Shown here: positions 25,997 through 33,929 of the stretch, one piece after another | How the letters are laid out: every line of letters starts with the position of its first letter | Numbering within the stretch: position 1 is the first letter of the stretch | DNA from: Mesorhizobium sp. CU3 | GTDB lineage: Bacteria > Pseudomonadota > Alphaproteobacteria > Rhizobiales > Rhizobiaceae | Direction: 5' to 3' | DNA length: 64,000 bases | Assembly (NCBI RefSeq): GCF_006442965.1 | Contig: NZ_VFWX01000008.1 | Span: 186,001 to 250,000, forward strand | The notes under the pieces: generated by a model | The model's database searches: none | Told to the model about the DNA's origin: nothing | Seen by the model: the letters and a program-made list of their open reading frames with translations, nothing else | Translations under genes and position numbers: made by a program

Positions 25997-26935
25997 ATGT
26001 TTCCCTCTCTTTCCCGCGATGCCCTGGCGCCCGCAATGCTGGCGCTTCTTGCCATATCTGCCCCGGCGGAGGCGGAGGTGAAGCCGTTTCCGTCCAGCTT
26101 CCAGGCGAGCCAGATGCCGGTGAGCGGTGGCACCCTTTACGTCCGCGTCGGTGGGCAGGGGCCTGCCGTCCTTCTGCTGCACGGCTTCGGTGATACCGGC
26201 GACATGTGGGAACCGCTGGCCGAACTGCTCGTGAAGGATCATATGGTGATTGTGCCCGACCTTCGCGGCATGGGGCTGTCGTCGCATCCCGACGCCGGCT
26301 ACGAGAAGGTCGCCCAAGCCCGCGACCTCGCGGCGATCCTCGACAAGCTCGGCGTCCATCATATCGACCTCGTCACCCACGACATAGGCAACATGGTCGG
26401 CTACGCGCTGGCGGCACAGTATCCAGCGCGCGTGACGAAATGGGCGGTGATGGATGCACCATTGCCCGGCATTGGCCACTGGAACGACCAGCTCGAGAAT
26501 CCCAAGACCTGGCACTTCAATTTCCGCGGGCCGGACGTCGAGCGCCTGGTGGCTGGCCGCGAGCGCATCCTGCTCGACCGCTTCTACAACGACATGTCGG
26601 CGAACCCGGCGGCGATCGACGAGCAGACACGCAACCATTATGCGGCGCTCTACTCACTACCCGGCGCGATCCACGACGCGTTCAGCGGTCAGTTCGCCGC
26701 TTTTGACCAGGACGCCCGCGACAACCAGGCACTGCTGGTCAACCGGGGCAAGTTGACGATGCCGGTGCTGGCCATCGGCGGCGACCACTCCTACGGGTCC
26801 AAGCTGGCCATCGAGGTCGGCTTTGCAGCGGCAAATGTCCAAGCTGCCGTCATCCGCGACTCCGGCCACTGGATCATGGAAGAGCAACCGAAACAGGCGA
26901 TCGACCTTTTGGTGCCCTTCATCGCCGGTGATTGA
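25997..26935 (+). CDS. Secreted alpha/beta hydrolase, epoxide-hydrolase/dehalogenase type
   Basis: 312 residues. Signal peptide (to about residue 26, APAEA-EV). Oxyanion motif HGFGDTGDMW (62-71), and a nucleophile elbow with THDIGN where Asp129 replaces serine, as in epoxide hydrolases and haloalkane/fluoroacetate dehalogenases. A cap domain (about 155-240) and the catalytic His in SGHWIMEEQP complete the set. ATG 25997 has GGAGA six bases upstream; a longer in-frame start lacks a site. First gene of a co-directional hydrolase cluster reaching 28893. Confidence 0.85.
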   Translation: MFPSLSRDALAPAMLALLAISAPAEAEVKPFPSSFQASQMPVSGGTLYVRVGGQGPAVLLLHGFGDTGDMWEPLAELLVKDHMVIVPDLRGMGLSSHPDAGYEKVAQARDLAAILDKLGVHHIDLVTHDIGNMVGYALAAQYPARVTKWAVMDAPLPGIGHWNDQLENPKTWHFNFRGPDVERLVAGRERILLDRFYNDMSANPAAIDEQTRNHYAALYSLPGAIHDAFSGQFAAFDQDARDNQALLVNRGKLTMPVLAIGGDHSYGSKLAIEVGFAAANVQAAVIRDSGHWIMEEQPKQAIDLLVPFIAGD

Positions 26936-27010
26936 ACCACGCCCGCTCTCTCATGCCAATGCCCGGCGCCCGCGCGACGGCGGCCGCCCCATAGCCCCAA
27001 AGGACAAGCC

Positions 27011-27619
27011 ATGACTTCCTCTGCAATGCCGCGCGATCCCGTCGGCGACCATCTGCTGACACCACAGAATTGTGCGGTCCTGATCATCGACTACCAGCCG
27101 ATCCAGGTCGGCTCGGTTGCCTCCCGGGACCGCCGCGAGCTGGTCGCCAACATCACCGCCTTAGCCCGCACGGCCAAGCTTTTCGGCGTTCCCGTCGTCA
27201 CCACAACCGTCAACGTCAAAACAGGCATCAATCGGCCGATGATCCACCAATTGTCGGAAATCCTCCCTGCCGAGCCGTTCGACCGGACGACGATCAATGC
27301 CTGGGAGGACGACGACTTCCGCGCCGCGGTGGAGAAGACGGGCCGTCGCAAGCTGGTGATCGCCGCCCTCTGGACGGAGGTCTGCCTTTGCTTCCCGACT
27401 CTCGACGCACTGCATGACGGCTATGAGGTCTATCCCGTCGTCGACGCCGTCGGCGGGACTTCATCCGAAGCCCACGCGCTGGCGGTGAGCCGCATGGTTC
27501 AGGCGGGCGCGAAGCCGACCAGCTGGGTCCAGCTCATCTGCGAATTGCAGCGCGATTGGCAGCGTAAGGAAACGGCGGAAGACTTCGCCAGCATCTTGTT
27601 TGCCGTGGAAGGCAACTGA
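27011..27619 (+). CDS. Isochorismatase-family hydrolase, YcaC-like
   Basis: 202 residues. Catalytic Asp27 in IIDYQ and Cys125 in TEVCLCFPTLDAL are in place. TTINAWEDDDF and CELQRDW near the C-terminus match YcaC-type members rather than true isochorismatases. Members cleave C-N bonds (nicotinamide, carbamoyl groups) and the substrate cannot be deduced. Cytosolic, unlike the flanking hydrolases. One base from the cupin gene downstream, so likely co-translated. Confidence 0.87.
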   Translation: MTSSAMPRDPVGDHLLTPQNCAVLIIDYQPIQVGSVASRDRRELVANITALARTAKLFGVPVVTTTVNVKTGINRPMIHQLSEILPAEPFDRTTINAWEDDDFRAAVEKTGRRKLVIAALWTEVCLCFPTLDALHDGYEVYPVVDAVGGTSSEAHALAVSRMVQAGAKPTSWVQLICELQRDWQRKETAEDFASILFAVEGN

Positions 27620-27620
27620 C

Positions 27621-28055
27621 ATGCCCCAATCCGCAGACAGCAGGCGCTCCCGTCTCGCAGCGATCGGGTCCGCCCTTGGGCTCCTAGGGCTAGTCTCTGC
27701 CGCCACACCTTTGCGTGCTGCCGAGACGGCCACGCCGATCTTCGAGCAGTCTCTTCCGAACGTGCCGGGAAAGAAGATCGTTGCGGTGCGAGTCGACTAT
27801 CCACCCGGCGCGAAGTCCACTCCTCACACCCATGCGCCGTCGGCCTTCATCTTTGCCTACGTCCTGGCCGGGCAGATACGCAGTCAGGTCGGCGACGGCC
27901 CGGTCCGCATCTACAAGACCGGCGAGAAATTTTACGAAGCGCCCGGGTCGCAGCATCGCGTCAGCGAGAATGCGAGCGACACCAATCCCGCAAGCCTGCT
28001 CGCCGTCTTTATCGTCGACGACGGCGATACCCCGTTAACCACCCCGATGAAATAG
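27621..28055 (+). CDS. Exported cupin-domain protein
   Basis: 144 residues from ATG 27621. N-terminus MPQSADSRRSRLAAIGSALGLLGLVSA is a signal peptide, possibly twin-arginine-like (SRRSRLAAIG). The single cupin fold shows metal-ligand motif PHTHAPSAFIFAYVLAGQIRSQ (His pair) and a second block EAPGSQHRVSEN. Small cupins like this are binding proteins or minor dioxygenases/isomerases. It sits between the isochorismatase-like and second alpha/beta hydrolase genes in one run. Confidence 0.82.
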   Translation: MPQSADSRRSRLAAIGSALGLLGLVSAATPLRAAETATPIFEQSLPNVPGKKIVAVRVDYPPGAKSTPHTHAPSAFIFAYVLAGQIRSQVGDGPVRIYKTGEKFYEAPGSQHRVSENASDTNPASLLAVFIVDDGDTPLTTPMK

Positions 28056-28065
28056 GAGAACCGTT

Positions 28066-28893
28066 ATGCAGCATCTGAGCGACATACTCTCAACCATCAA
28101 CTGGCGCGCCGCGGGCACGGCCTTGTCGGTGACGGCCACGATGGGCCTGGCTGTGGCTTCAGCTCAATCCGCGCCACGAGACCTGTCCGGCAGCACCGTG
28201 ATTCTCGTCCACGGCGCATTCGCCGACGGTTCGAGCTGGTCGAAAGTCATCCCCTTGCTTGAAAGCCGTGGCCTGCATGTGGTTGCGGTGCAGAACCCGC
28301 TGTCCTCGCTGGCCGACGACGCTGCCGCGACGAAACGGGCGGTCGATCAGCAGACCGGTCCCGTCGTCTTGGTTGGCCATTCCTGGGGCGGCGCCGTTAT
28401 CACCCAGGCCGGCGACGATCCCAAGGTCAAGGCGCTCGTCTATGTCGCTGCGTTCGCGCCCGATGAAGGGCAGTCGATCAACAGCATGACCAAGCCGTTC
28501 CCGCCCGCGCCGTGGACGGCGAAGCTCAAGGTCGATTCCGGCGGCTATCTTACCTTGCCCGAGGAGGCCATAATCAGCGACTTCGCCCAGGATTTGCCGC
28601 GCGCAGAAGCCAAGGTCGTCGCCGCGACCCAAGGGCCTTGGGCGGCGCGCTGCCTCGATGACACCATCACCGTCGCAGCCTGGAAGACGAAGCCGTCCTG
28701 GTATGTACTGAGCGGCGCGGATCATATGATCGATCCACGCTTCCAGGCGGGCATGTCGGCCAACATCAAGGCCAAGGTGGTCAAGCTCGACTCCAGCCAT
28801 GTGGCGATGCTGAGCCATCCGAAGGATGTGGCCAAGGCGATTATTGCCGCGGCGGAAAGCATTGCCCAGCCCGCCGTCGCCGACGCCCAGTGA
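28066..28893 (+). CDS. Secreted alpha/beta hydrolase (esterase-like)
   Basis: 275 residues with an N-terminal signal segment (to about residue 36). Motifs: VHGAFADGSSW, nucleophile GHSWGG with Ser106, and the terminal His in SSHVAMLSHP. This matches AB-hydrolase-6 esterases such as EstC/pyrethroid-hydrolase-like proteins. Ten bases after the cupin gene, so it closes a four-gene run of three hydrolases and a cupin. The first AraC-type regulator follows 200 bases later. Confidence 0.86.
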   Translation: MQHLSDILSTINWRAAGTALSVTATMGLAVASAQSAPRDLSGSTVILVHGAFADGSSWSKVIPLLESRGLHVVAVQNPLSSLADDAAATKRAVDQQTGPVVLVGHSWGGAVITQAGDDPKVKALVYVAAFAPDEGQSINSMTKPFPPAPWTAKLKVDSGGYLTLPEEAIISDFAQDLPRAEAKVVAATQGPWAARCLDDTITVAAWKTKPSWYVLSGADHMIDPRFQAGMSANIKAKVVKLDSSHVAMLSHPKDVAKAIIAAAESIAQPAVADAQ

Positions 28894-28979
28894 TCGCAAA
28901 GTTTCGGCGGGGGATCGATTATCTCCCGGCAGACGGATCGTGACGGGATCGGCTGGAAACACCACGCCGATTTCGTCCT

Positions 28980-28991
28980 TTTTGTACAAAA
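28980..28991. promoter_or_regulatory. Palindromic motif upstream of AraC regulator 1
   Basis: TTTTGTACAAAA is a perfect 12-bp palindrome about 100 bases upstream of the 29094 start. A near-identical site (TTTTGGACAAAA) precedes regulator 3. A candidate operator shared by the array. Confidence 0.35.
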
Positions 28992-29093
28992 GATCGTGGA
29001 AACGTGACGTCGTCAGAGGCACGGAGGGTGGTATTGTCCGCGTCCTGAACCGGTATTTTTTCGGCAAGGTCGGATCAGCGCAGGAGAAACGGG

Positions 29094-29993
29094 ATGGGCA
29101 CGCACGGAGTCTATGGCCGCAGTCTAGGCGATCATTTCCAGCTGGATACAGCGCCCGCGATCGTCTCCAGGACGCTGAAGCGGTCCGAAATTGCCGTCAC
29201 CCACATCAAATGCCGAAAACCAAGCATGACATCTTCCATTCCTTCGCAAGATGCATACCTCGTGGCCTACCAGATCGAGGACTGCATTGATCACGAGCTG
29301 TGGATCAACGGCAAGGGTACGGGCAAGCTCCCTTTTTTCGGCGGGCAGACGAGTTTTTATGACCTGCGGAGCGATCCGCTCGCCTATATCGGCGAGACTT
29401 CGAATTGCATGATGTATTACCTGCCGCGCTCAGCCTTCGATGCGATTGCAGAAGAAAACGAAACCACGCCGTTCACGGAGCTCAGCCAGCGTGCCGACAT
29501 TCCGGCTGACGATCCGATCATAGGCGCACTGAGCGCGGCCATGCTGCCTGCGTTCGACAATCCGGCCTATGCCAGCCAGCTGTTCCTCGACCACACCACG
29601 CTCGCCGTCGCCTCGCATATCGGGCACCGCTATGGCGGACTGCGCCTGCCAGGCAAAGGTGTGACTGGCGGCCTGACCGAACGACTCGAACGGCGCGCCA
29701 AGGAAATCATCGATGCCAATCTCGGCGGTGAGTTGCCGCTGGCCAGGCTCGCCGAGGAGTGCGGTCTTTCGCCTCGCCATTTCGCCCGCGCTTTCAAAAA
29801 ATCCGTCGGTGTCGCGCCGCACCACTGGATGGTGCTGAGGCGCTGCGATCTCGCCAAGCATCTATTGCGCACCACGGTACTTCCTCTCGCCGAAGTAGCG
29901 CTGGCCTGCGGCTTCGCAGACCAGAGCCACTTCACCCGGGTCTTTTCCCGCGTCGTCGGCATTGCGCCCGGCAACTGGCGCAAGATGCTTTAG
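29094..29993 (+). CDS. AraC-family transcriptional regulator 1 of a four-paralogue array
   Basis: 299 residues. N-terminal ligand/dimer domain starts GVYGRSLGDHF and contains FYDLRSDPL, YYLPRSAFDAIAE and LFLDHTTLAVASH. The C-terminal AraC domain is intact: LARLAEECGLSPRHFARAFKKSVG then PLAEVALACGFADQSHFTRVFSRVVGIAPGNWR. ATG has AGGAG seven bases upstream. Regulator 2 follows after six bases. May control the hydrolase run just upstream. Confidence 0.9.
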   Translation: MGTHGVYGRSLGDHFQLDTAPAIVSRTLKRSEIAVTHIKCRKPSMTSSIPSQDAYLVAYQIEDCIDHELWINGKGTGKLPFFGGQTSFYDLRSDPLAYIGETSNCMMYYLPRSAFDAIAEENETTPFTELSQRADIPADDPIIGALSAAMLPAFDNPAYASQLFLDHTTLAVASHIGHRYGGLRLPGKGVTGGLTERLERRAKEIIDANLGGELPLARLAEECGLSPRHFARAFKKSVGVAPHHWMVLRRCDLAKHLLRTTVLPLAEVALACGFADQSHFTRVFSRVVGIAPGNWRKML

Positions 29994-29999
29994 GTGACC

Positions 30000-30899
30000 A
30001 TGGACGAGGCCGGCGCATATGGCGAACGTCTGCGCAAGACGTTCAAGATCGAGACCGCTCCCTTCTTCGTGGCGAAGACGCTGACCAATGCGCGTATCGC
30101 CGTGACCGAGATTCGATGCGAGAAAGAGAACGCCGGACTGACCGAGCCAATCCCCGTCGAAGACTCCTTTCTGCTGACGATCCAGCTTCGGGACGTCGCC
30201 GCCCACGGCATGTTCCTCGACGGACGAGAGGTCCCCACGTCCTATCTCAAGGCCGGCACCGCGAATTTCTATGACCTTCGCTCGTCGCCGATGGCCAATA
30301 GTGTCAGTGCCTTTCACCACGTCAGTTTCTACGTTCCGAGAGCAGCGTTTCTGGCCATCGCGGAAAAGGAGGGCATTACCGCGGCCGATGCGTTCAATCA
30401 GAATCCGGGAGTCGGTGTCGCGGATCCGACTCTGCACAATCTGGCGCGAGCTATAGCGCCTTGCTTCCGCGATCCGCGCCTGGCCAACCCGCTCTTTGTC
30501 GATCATGTCGCGGTGGCGGCGACCGCACATGCTGTCAAGAACCATGCCTGCAATACGCGATGCAAGGCGCGCGCGCCGAGACTCCTGTCCGGCCGCGAAA
30601 CGGCACATGCAACGGAACGGCTCGCCGAGCACCTGGACGGTGGTATCCGGCTCGATGAGCTGTCAGCCGATTCAGCTATCTCGCCGCTGGATTTCGCGAT
30701 CGCCTTCGAGAACTCGGTAGGCAGCAGCATTCACGCATGGCGTCGTGGCCTGCGGGCCGAGCGCGCTCGAAAGCTACTTTCGCGCGGGTACGACGTCGAG
30801 GCGGTGGCAAAGCTGCTCCGATATGACAACGTGGCAGAATTCGCCGACGACTTTGTCCGTAGCCATGGTATCGCTCCGCGCAATCTGGCGCCGAACTGA
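30000..30899 (+). CDS. AraC-family paralogue 2 with a degenerate DNA-binding domain
   Basis: 299 residues from ATG 30000; a GTG at 29994 is possible. The N-terminal domain matches its neighbours (GAYGERLRKTF, IAVTEIRC, NFYDLRSSPM, FYVPRAAFLAIAE, LFVDHVAVAATAH). The AraC domain is eroded: the second helix-turn-helix reads AVAKLLRYDNVAEFADDFVRSHG in place of the usual CGFxxxSHFTRxF pattern. It may act as a ligand-binding modulator of the other regulators rather than bind DNA itself. Linked to regulator 1 by a six-base gap. Confidence 0.8.
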   Translation: MDEAGAYGERLRKTFKIETAPFFVAKTLTNARIAVTEIRCEKENAGLTEPIPVEDSFLLTIQLRDVAAHGMFLDGREVPTSYLKAGTANFYDLRSSPMANSVSAFHHVSFYVPRAAFLAIAEKEGITAADAFNQNPGVGVADPTLHNLARAIAPCFRDPRLANPLFVDHVAVAATAHAVKNHACNTRCKARAPRLLSGRETAHATERLAEHLDGGIRLDELSADSAISPLDFAIAFENSVGSSIHAWRRGLRAERARKLLSRGYDVEAVAKLLRYDNVAEFADDFVRSHGIAPRNLAPN

Positions 30900-30934
30900 G
30901 ATCGGCATTAGAATTCGGGCTAATTCTCCGGCTG

Positions 30935-30992
30935 GAGCAATTCCAGGAAATGTGAGCGGTCCGACGTCTGCGTGAAACGGCGAACCGCTTTA
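30935..30992 (-). repeat. Truncated copy of a palindromic intergenic repeat
   Basis: Reads GAGCAATTCCAGGAAA near 30935 and GTGAAACGGCGAACCGCTT to the right. In inverse orientation and with an internal deletion, this matches the element at 61154-61250. It supplies the stop codon of the hypothetical gene 30990-31223. Confidence 0.6.
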
Positions 30993-31223
30993 ACCGTTCG
31001 GCCAGTATTTGTTGGCGGCCGCAATCGTCTGAAAATTAATCGCTATGATCTGCGACGCAGCGATAAGCGTTTCGGCGTCGTCCTCATAAATGATGCGGAG
31101 TCTTTCGCGGATCTCGTCTGATGGTTGGATCGCTTTCAGGTTCTCCAACGACATGCGGACGGCAAGAGCGAAACCCTCCTCTGGTGTTTTCACGCGCAGG
31201 CTGGGTAGCCAAGTCTTTTCCAT
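30990..31223 (-). CDS. Hypothetical small helical protein
   Basis: 77 residues from ATG 31223 with CGGAG six bases upstream. Not recognised. Amphipathic helices (EEGFALAVRMSLENLKAIQ, EIRERLRIIYEDDAETLIAASQII) predict a soluble alpha-helical protein. No signal or membrane segment. Its stop codon lies in the repeat at 30935-30992. It is on the opposite strand inside the AraC array. Confidence 0.55.
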   Translation of the reverse strand: MEKTWLPSLRVKTPEEGFALAVRMSLENLKAIQPSDEIRERLRIIYEDDAETLIAASQIIAINFQTIAAANKYWPNG

Positions 31224-31399
31224 ATTTTTCTCCGGAGCGCGGTTGCCGCTTCTAGCTTCTGTCGAGTGAAGCATGGCCCGCCAGCACTATCTGTCATGAT
31301 CCGGTCCGGTCTTGCCCGATCCAGCCATGGAAGCCTGATTTGTCCTGAACCGGCAAAGCGCGCGCGGCGCAGGAAATATCCGCGGCGCGGCCTCTCCTA

Positions 31400-31503
31400 A
31401 GGTGCGGTCGCGATCGCGTCGGCAGTCCCCCGCCCTCCTCCCGAGCCGACACCATCTCCCGATCGCTTCCTGAGACGGCATGCTTCGGCATGCCGTCTTT
31501 TTT
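31400..31503 (+). ncRNA. Candidate trans-acting small RNA with anti-Shine-Dalgarno loop
   Basis: A nested structure can be drawn. Outer stem GCGATCG (31410-31416) with CGATCGC (31460-31466). Inner stem GTCGGC (31418-31423) with GCCGAC (31445-31450). The inner loop shows CCCTCCTCCC (31433-31442), a sequence complementary to ribosome-binding sites. A perfect terminator follows at 31473-31503. This layout resembles rhizobial alpha-r sRNA families with CCUCC loops. The 5' end is not defined; AAATAT near 31373 could be a -10 element. No credible protein gene overlaps. Confidence 0.6.
31473..31503 (+). terminator. Strong intrinsic terminator
   Basis: An 11-bp perfect stem (GACGGCATGC, loop TTCG, GCATGCCGTC, plus a closing A-T pair) is followed by a run of six T. 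It ends transcription on the plus strand only. No plus-strand protein gene lies within 570 bases upstream, which supports a small RNA gene. Confidence 0.88.
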
Positions 31504-31697
31504 GTCGGTCCGATGAGGATCGCTATGCAAGGGATGTTGACGCGCAAAGTGGACAAAATCCGCACGCTTCGTGAAAGCGGGTGAGAAGTCAATCATTCAA
31601 AGTACAGATGGTCGCTCGCTCAGACTGACGTCAGACAAACGGCGTTTTGTCGCAAGCCGCTACCTTTTTGTTCAACCTCTCACTAAAGGATATCACC

Positions 31698-31922
31698 ATG
31701 AAACTCGTCAGCCTCACTGCCGCTTGTGTTTTCATCTCTGCCGTCGCCGCTTTTGCAGGGAGCGACCACTACAATGCCGACCAGATCAACCGGCCGCCGA
31801 CGGCGCTCGATTCAACCCATACGTCTTCGATCATCGAGAGCATCGGCGCCGCGAAAGCGTCCCCTACCGTCCGCAAGCCTGTGACCAACGACATGGGAAG
31901 CCGCGATCACTGGGGGCGTTGA
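31698..31922 (+). CDS. DUF680-like small secreted protein
   Basis: 74 residues. Signal peptide MKLVSLTAACVFISAVAAFA then AGSDHYNADQ and a short Ser/Thr-rich tail ending SRDHWGR. The leader followed by GSDHY fits DUF680, a family known mainly from Mesorhizobium with no assigned function. AAAGGA eight bases upstream of the ATG supports translation. It lies between the candidate sRNA and regulator 3. Confidence 0.7.
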   Translation: MKLVSLTAACVFISAVAAFAGSDHYNADQINRPPTALDSTHTSSIIESIGAAKASPTVRKPVTNDMGSRDHWGR

Positions 31923-32012
31923 CCCCCGCATGTGGATGGGGGCTGGCGTGCTGTCAGCCCTCGCCATCCCACCATGAATTCTGGACGACGGATTCCATCA
32001 TCGTCATGTCCG

Positions 32013-32024
32013 TTTTGGACAAAA
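32013..32024. promoter_or_regulatory. Palindrome-like motif upstream of AraC regulator 3
   Basis: TTTTGGACAAAA lies about 72 bases upstream of the 32096 start and differs by one base from the 28980-28991 palindrome. A half-site GGACAAAA is also at 31551-31558. Confidence 0.35.
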
Positions 32025-32095
32025 AGTGACCGATCCGTCCTATAGCGGGCCGCCGGAAAAGCTAGCTTTCCGAGATCGCTGGAGAAGCATGCGCG

Positions 32096-33016
32096 ATGAA
32101 GACAGACGGCGCCTATGGCCGAACCCTTGGACGTGCCATGGGCGTGGAAAAGGCGCCTGCCTTTGTCTCTCATTCGATGCTGCGTGTGTCGAGAATTGCG
32201 GTCACCGAGATCAGGTCTGACAATACCGAAATCCATGTCACCCGGCCCGTGCCGGCGGAAGATGGGATCCTGGCAATGGCCCAGATCAGGGATTGGCCGA
32301 AACGGTTCCTGTTCGAGGACGGTCGCCCGACCAAAGCGCAACCGTTGAAGGCCGGGACCGTGACGATCTTCGATCTGAGAAAGGAATGGGTGGGGGTGCG
32401 CTCCACGCCGGTCCATTATGTCTGCTTCTATCTTCCTCGTGCTGCCATGGCCGAGATCGCCGAGATGGAGAACGTCGGCCTGCCGGACGAGTATCCAAAC
32501 GACTATTGCGCCGGCAACGAGGATGTCACTCTCTCCAGCCTCGCGAGGACGCTGCTGCCGTCTTTCCTGCGCCCGAAAGAGGCCAACGGGCTGTTCGTCG
32601 ACCATATCACGACGGCGGCCGGCGCTCACATTCTGAGGCGCTACGGTGGGACTGGTCGCGACGGCAAAGTGAAACACAGCCTATCCGCCGCGCAACTCAA
32701 CCGGAGCCGCGATCAGCTTGCCGCGTCGCTCGGCGGCACAGTCACGTTGCGCGAGATGGCCCGTGAACTTGGCATGTCGGCGACCGAATTTTCTGGCGCA
32801 TTCAGGTTTTCGACGGGGATGGAGCCCCATCGATGGCTCAACCGGCACAGGATTTCTCTGGCAGGCTCGCTCCTGGAGAAGACGCGCCTTACCTTGGCGG
32901 AGATCGCCGCGGCCTGCGGGTTTCAGTCCGAGACCCATATGGTCCGCTCGCTGTCGAAAGCGAACCCTGCGCTGCTGTCGCTCATGCGCCGGGGCGCACC
33001 GGAGGAACGGTCGTGA
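32096..33016 (+). CDS. AraC-family paralogue 3
   Basis: 306 residues; GGAGAAG eight bases before the ATG. N-terminal domain GAYGRTLGRAM, IAVTEIRSD, IFDLRKEW, CFYLPRAAMAEIAE and LFVDHITTAAGAH aligns with the other three. The first helix-turn-helix (MARELGMSATEFSGAFRFSTGMEPHRW) is good. The second begins well (LAEIAAACGFQSETHMVRSLSK) but its end diverges (ANPALLSLMRRGAP) from the usual GxSPxxWR. DNA binding is plausible but weakened. Stop overlaps the GTG of regulator 4. Confidence 0.85.
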   Translation: MKTDGAYGRTLGRAMGVEKAPAFVSHSMLRVSRIAVTEIRSDNTEIHVTRPVPAEDGILAMAQIRDWPKRFLFEDGRPTKAQPLKAGTVTIFDLRKEWVGVRSTPVHYVCFYLPRAAMAEIAEMENVGLPDEYPNDYCAGNEDVTLSSLARTLLPSFLRPKEANGLFVDHITTAAGAHILRRYGGTGRDGKVKHSLSAAQLNRSRDQLAASLGGTVTLREMARELGMSATEFSGAFRFSTGMEPHRWLNRHRISLAGSLLEKTRLTLAEIAAACGFQSETHMVRSLSKANPALLSLMRRGAPEERS

Positions 33017-33924
33017 CCTCAGGAAGCTATGGTAACAGGTTGGCGAAGATCTGCGGCGCTGAAAGTGCTCCTACGGTTTCATCGCGCCGCCTGCAAAACA
33101 GCAGCATGATCGCCACGCGACTGATCGTCGACGTGCCGCCGGCCGACAGAACCGCGCCGCTCCAGATCGAAGACGGGTTCATTGCGGCGATCACCTTCCA
33201 GGACGGCTACGAACGGGAGAGCTGGATCGATGGCCGCGCGCTGCCGCTTCAGCGGCCGCAGCCGGCCGGCTCGCTCTCGTTCATGGACCTGCGGATGAAG
33301 AACGAAGCGCGTTTTGCCAGTCCGGTCAATTCGGTCCAGTTCTATTTTCCCCAGCGCGCGCTGCACGCGCTTGCCGATGCCAACGAGCTGTCGCGCGCTG
33401 AGCAGATCCAGACGCAACTGTGCTGGCTCTTCCATGAGCCGGTGTTCGTCGAGTTGGGTCGGTCGTTGTTGCCCGCTTTCGAGCGGCCCGAGGAGCCGAG
33501 CAGGCTGTTCGTCGACCATGTATTGACGGCATCGGCCCTGCATCTGCTGACCGGACATGCCGGCGCGATTGCCGCGCACCGCGTCCGCAAGGGCGGGCTG
33601 GCGCCGTGGCAGCAGCGCCGTGTCATCGAACTTCTCGACAGCAATCTGTCCGGCGACATTTCCCTTGAGGACTTGGCGACGGCCTGCAAGCTTTCGGCAA
33701 GGCATTTCACCCGCGCCTTTACCCAAAGCAATGGCATGCCGCCGCATCGATGGATGCTGGGACGACGCGTGGAGCGGGCGAAGGAAATGATGACCCGGGG
33801 ACGCCAGCCGATCGAGGAAATCGCGCGCCTGACCAGCTTTGCCAACCAGAGCCACTTCACTCGCGTGTTCACGCAAGTAGTCGGGGAAAGCCCTGCTGCC
33901 TGGCGCAGGGCTCGGACAAGTTGA
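33013..33924 (+). CDS. AraC-family paralogue 4
   Basis: 303 residues from GTG 33013, which overlaps the stop of regulator 3 (GTGA) and has GGAGGAAC upstream. MTSGSYGNRLAK aligns with the starts of the other three. The N-terminal domain keeps FMDLRMKN, FYFPQRALHALAD and LFVDHVLTASALH. The AraC domain is intact: LATACKLSARHFTRAFTQSNGMPPHRW then IEEIARLTSFANQSHFTRVFTQVVGESPAAWR. The MFS gene begins six bases after its stop, so this regulator may control that transporter. Confidence 0.9.
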   Translation: MTSGSYGNRLAKICGAESAPTVSSRRLQNSSMIATRLIVDVPPADRTAPLQIEDGFIAAITFQDGYERESWIDGRALPLQRPQPAGSLSFMDLRMKNEARFASPVNSVQFYFPQRALHALADANELSRAEQIQTQLCWLFHEPVFVELGRSLLPAFERPEEPSRLFVDHVLTASALHLLTGHAGAIAAHRVRKGGLAPWQQRRVIELLDSNLSGDISLEDLATACKLSARHFTRAFTQSNGMPPHRWMLGRRVERAKEMMTRGRQPIEEIARLTSFANQSHFTRVFTQVVGESPAAWRRARTS

Positions 33925-33929
33925 ATGCG

